From Streptomyces iakyrus (GTDB lineage Bacteria > Actinomycetota > Actinomycetes > Streptomycetales > Streptomycetaceae): 64,000 nt of DNA. The first letter of the stretch is position 1, and each line of letters opens with the position of its first letter. The notes under the pieces were generated by a model that saw nothing but the letters and a program-made list of their open reading frames with translations, had not been told where the DNA came from and made no database searches. Shown here one piece after another: positions 61,832 through 64,000 of this stretch. The stretch lies in the NCBI RefSeq assembly GCF_000717055.1, contig NZ_JNXI01000038.1:1-64000 (forward strand), written 5' to 3'. The position numbers were made by a program, and so were the translations under genes.

Positions 61832-63499
61832 GTGAACTTCACGCGCTGGAGCGCCCGGCTCCCCGGAACGCAGCGCCGCGCCGCAGCGCGGACCGAGCAG
61901 ACGGCCTCCCCGGACCGGCGGGGGGAAGGCTCCGTGCCCGCCGCCCGCGCCGAACAACTGACCGACGAGTCGCCGTCCGTACCCGCCGTCGACGAGCTGC
62001 GGGTGCGTGAGGTCCTCGACCGCGTCCCGTCCCTCGTCGCCCTGGTCCACGGCCCCGACCACCGCATCGCCTACGTCAACGACGCCTACACGACCGCCTT
62101 CGGCGTACGCCCCCTGGGCGAACGCGCCCGCGAGGCCCTCCCCGAGCTGGACGGCCTCGGTTTGTTCCCCCTCCTGGACCAGGTCCAGCGCAGCGGCAAA
62201 CCGCGCACGGTCAAGTCCCGCAAGGCCCCCGACGGCCGCTCCTACACCTTCACCTGCACCCCGGTCGCCCAGGGCGACGGCAAGGGCGGCAGCGAGGGCC
62301 GCGGCGTACTCGTCTTCGCCACCGACGTCACCGACCACGCCGAAGCCGCCGAACGCCTGCGCGCCAGCGAACGCCGCCAGCGCGAAACGGCGGTCACCCT
62401 CCAGCGCTCCCTGCTCCCCCAGGAGCTCGAACAGCCGGACGACCTGCGCATCGCCGCCACCTACCACCCCGGCGGCACGGAAGCCGCGGTCGGCGGCGAC
62501 TGGTACGACGTCATCACCCTGGGCGGCGGCCGCACGGCCCTGGTCATCGGCGACGTCATGGGCAGAGGTGTCCGCGCGGCCGCGGTCATGGGCCAGCTCC
62601 GCACGGCGGTCCGCGCCTACGCCCGCCTCGACCTCCCCCCGCACGAGGTCCTCCAGCTCCTGGACGGCCTGGCCGCCGAGATCGACGCCAATCAGATCGC
62701 CACCTGCGCGTACGCCATCCACGACCCGAACGAGGGCAAGCTGATCTACTCCTCGGCGGGCCACCTCCCGATCCTCGTCCGCGACGAGAACGGCACGGTC
62801 CTGCGCGCCGAAGAACCCACCGGCCCCCCGCTCGGCACCGGCGGCTGGATGCACACCTCGGGCTCGATCCCCCTCGCCCCCGGATCCACGGCCGTCCTCT
62901 ACACGGACGGCCTGGTCGAGCGCCGCGACGCGGACCTGGACGAGGGCATCGCCGCCCTGGAACGCGCCCTGGCCGGCGCCACCGGCACCCCCCAGGTCGT
63001 CTGCGACCGCCTGGTCCGCTCCGCCGGTGTCACGCCCGACCACGACGACGACGTGGCCGTCCTGGTCCTCCAGCACCCCGCGCGCACGGGAGCGGACAGC
63101 GAGCTCTTCCGCAACGCCGCCCTGGAACTCCTCGGCGGCGTGGAAGCGGCTCCCCGCGCGCGTGCCTTCGCCTCCGGCGTCCTCACCAGCTGGCGGTTCC
63201 CCGCCGACCTGCACGACCTGGGCGTCCTGGCCACCAGCGAACTGGTCGCCAACTCCCTCCAGCACGGCACCCCGCCGATGCGCCTGCGCCTGCGCCGCAC
63301 GGACAGACGCCTGATCATCGAGGTCACCGACGGCGACGACCACCTCCCCAGACGCCGCCGCGCGGAACCGGGCGACGAATCGGGCCGGGGCATCGCCATC
63401 GTCGCCACGATCGCGTCGAACTGGGGCTGCCGTCGCACACCGGGCGGCGGCAAGGCGGTCTGGTGCGAGTTCGCCCTGCCGCGCACGCAGCCGACGTGA
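61832..63499 (+). CDS. PAS-PP2C-HATPase signalling protein (RsbU-like phosphatase with anti-sigma-type kinase domain)
   Basis: 555 residues from GTG 61832 (AAGGA 5 nt upstream). PAS domain ~55-165 (VPSLVALVHGPDHRIAYVNDAY), short helix ERLRASERRQRETAVTLQRSLLP, PP2C/SpoIIE domain ~200-415 with all metal motifs (VGGDWYDV, GDVMGRGVRAA, YTDGLVE, DDDVAVL), then a C-terminal GHKL ATPase (LATSELVANSLQHG, GRGIAIVATIASNWG). Proteins of this type dephosphorylate and rephosphorylate anti-anti-sigma factors in response to a PAS-sensed signal. Typical for Streptomyces, which has dozens. Confidence 0.92.
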   Translation: MNFTRWSARLPGTQRRAAARTEQTASPDRRGEGSVPAARAEQLTDESPSVPAVDELRVREVLDRVPSLVALVHGPDHRIAYVNDAYTTAFGVRPLGERAREALPELDGLGLFPLLDQVQRSGKPRTVKSRKAPDGRSYTFTCTPVAQGDGKGGSEGRGVLVFATDVTDHAEAAERLRASERRQRETAVTLQRSLLPQELEQPDDLRIAATYHPGGTEAAVGGDWYDVITLGGGRTALVIGDVMGRGVRAAAVMGQLRTAVRAYARLDLPPHEVLQLLDGLAAEIDANQIATCAYAIHDPNEGKLIYSSAGHLPILVRDENGTVLRAEEPTGPPLGTGGWMHTSGSIPLAPGSTAVLYTDGLVERRDADLDEGIAALERALAGATGTPQVVCDRLVRSAGVTPDHDDDVAVLVLQHPARTGADSELFRNAALELLGGVEAAPRARAFASGVLTSWRFPADLHDLGVLATSELVANSLQHGTPPMRLRLRRTDRRLIIEVTDGDDHLPRRRRAEPGDESGRGIAIVATIASNWGCRRTPGGGKAVWCEFALPRTQPT

Positions 63500-63509
63500 G
63501 CGCGCCGGA

Positions 63510-64000
63510 TCAGACGTCCGCGGAAACGGGCGCCCCACCCCGCGCCACGACCCGGCTCTTCCCGAGCCACGGCTGATCCTGCACATCGGTCAGCTGCCGC
63601 CCCAACCGCACGGCCAGGACGGTGATCCCCAGGGAGAACACCAGGAACGCCACGATGTACGGCGCGTGCAGCGACGCCCCCAGCGGCCCGCCCACCGCCG
63701 GCCCGACGGCCAGCGCGAGCTGCTTGACCAGGGCGAAAGCCGAGTTGTACTGCCCGGCCATGCCCTCCGGCGCGAGATCCGCGACCAGCGGGGCCACGGT
63801 CGGCGACAGCATCGCCTCACCCAGCCCGAACAGCGCGTACGTCGAGACGAACGCGGCCGTCGCCATCTCCTGGCTCCCGTGCCCGAGCCCCGCGTACCCG
63901 GCGACGGCCCATGCCACGGCCCAGATCAGCCCGACGGCGGCGATCACCCGCGACCGCCGGCGCCGCTCCACGAACCGCAGCACGGCGAACTGCGCGACGA
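63510..64000 (-). CDS. MFS transporter, C-terminal part (5' end outside window)
   Basis: The frame is open to the right edge of the window, so the N-terminus lies beyond it; about 163 residues are seen. Five hydrophobic segments include VSTYALFGLGEAMLSPTVAPLVADLAPEGMAGQYNSAF, a DHA-type drug-efflux-like second half, then ALAVGPAVGGPLG. Substrate unknown. It ends 10 nt from the convergent 61832 gene. Confidence 0.85.
   Translation of the reverse strand, partial: VAQFAVLRFVERRRRSRVIAAVGLIWAVAWAVAGYAGLGHGSQEMATAAFVSTYALFGLGEAMLSPTVAPLVADLAPEGMAGQYNSAFALVKQLALAVGPAVGGPLGASLHAPYIVAFLVFSLGITVLAVRLGRQLTDVQDQPWLGKSRVVARGGAPVSADV

Overview
The window is chromosomal DNA of a Streptomyces. It has very high GC, frequent GTG starts, and a bldC / lsr2-like / valine dehydrogenase / sporulation-associated gene content. 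As I remember it, the gene order follows the purD-to-bldC part of the S. coelicolor core chromosome. There is no prophage, CRISPR array or large biosynthetic cluster. Mobile-element signs are limited to a tnpB remnant, two kinds of dispersed repeat and one decayed regulator gene.

Left part (1-21 kb) is a purine neighbourhood. It starts with the end of dnaX, then carries purD, purC, purSQL (overlapping operon), purF and purM, which cover steps 1, 2, 4, 5 and 7 of IMP synthesis (purN, purEK, purB and purH are not here). Between them sit an ABC exporter fused into one overlapping operon with a two-component system, an lsr2-like nucleoid protein, an ArsR-type regulator with a membrane-anchored M23 protein, a META-domain lipoprotein and three tRNA-Gly genes. 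purD, purF and the gene at 16693 have a -10-like hexamer 7 nt before the start codon and no Shine-Dalgarno, as expected for leaderless mRNAs.

Middle part (21-35 kb): a DUF3073 protein, valine dehydrogenase, a conserved unknown gene, the developmental regulator bldC with a 600-nt upstream region and a strong terminator, a DEAH helicase (hrpA), a tRNA cluster (Glu-Asp-Phe plus a second identical Asp), a tnpB remnant, a membrane metallophosphoesterase, a small zincin, a Pro-rich lipoprotein and a DEAD-box RNA helicase.

35-45 kb is a signalling section. It holds a SigB/SigF-type sigma factor, MarR regulators, an RsbU-like phosphatase, and a translationally coupled stressosome operon rsbR-rsbS-rsbT plus an RsbT-RsbX fusion. 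It is followed by a three-gene riboflavin-type module: GTP cyclohydrolase II, a MarR regulator and a RibD-like enzyme with reversed domain order. Three copies of one inverted repeat lie in front of these genes.

45-64 kb: initiator tRNA, a ydaO-type c-di-AMP riboswitch controlling an M23 cell-wall peptidase, an aldo/keto reductase, a trmB-prsW pair, an FAD oxidoreductase (lhgO-like), a sporulation-associated HTH/TPR regulator, a degenerate asparagine-synthase-like gene, a truncated and frameshifted TPR regulator pseudogene abutting a dispersed repeat, an ECF sigma factor fused to an anti-sigma zinc motif, membrane segment and carbohydrate-binding-like domain, a TetR regulator, a type II NADH dehydrogenase, a PAS-PP2C-ATPase protein and the C-terminal part of an MFS transporter running off the window. 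All product names rest on reading motifs and remembered families; no search was run.
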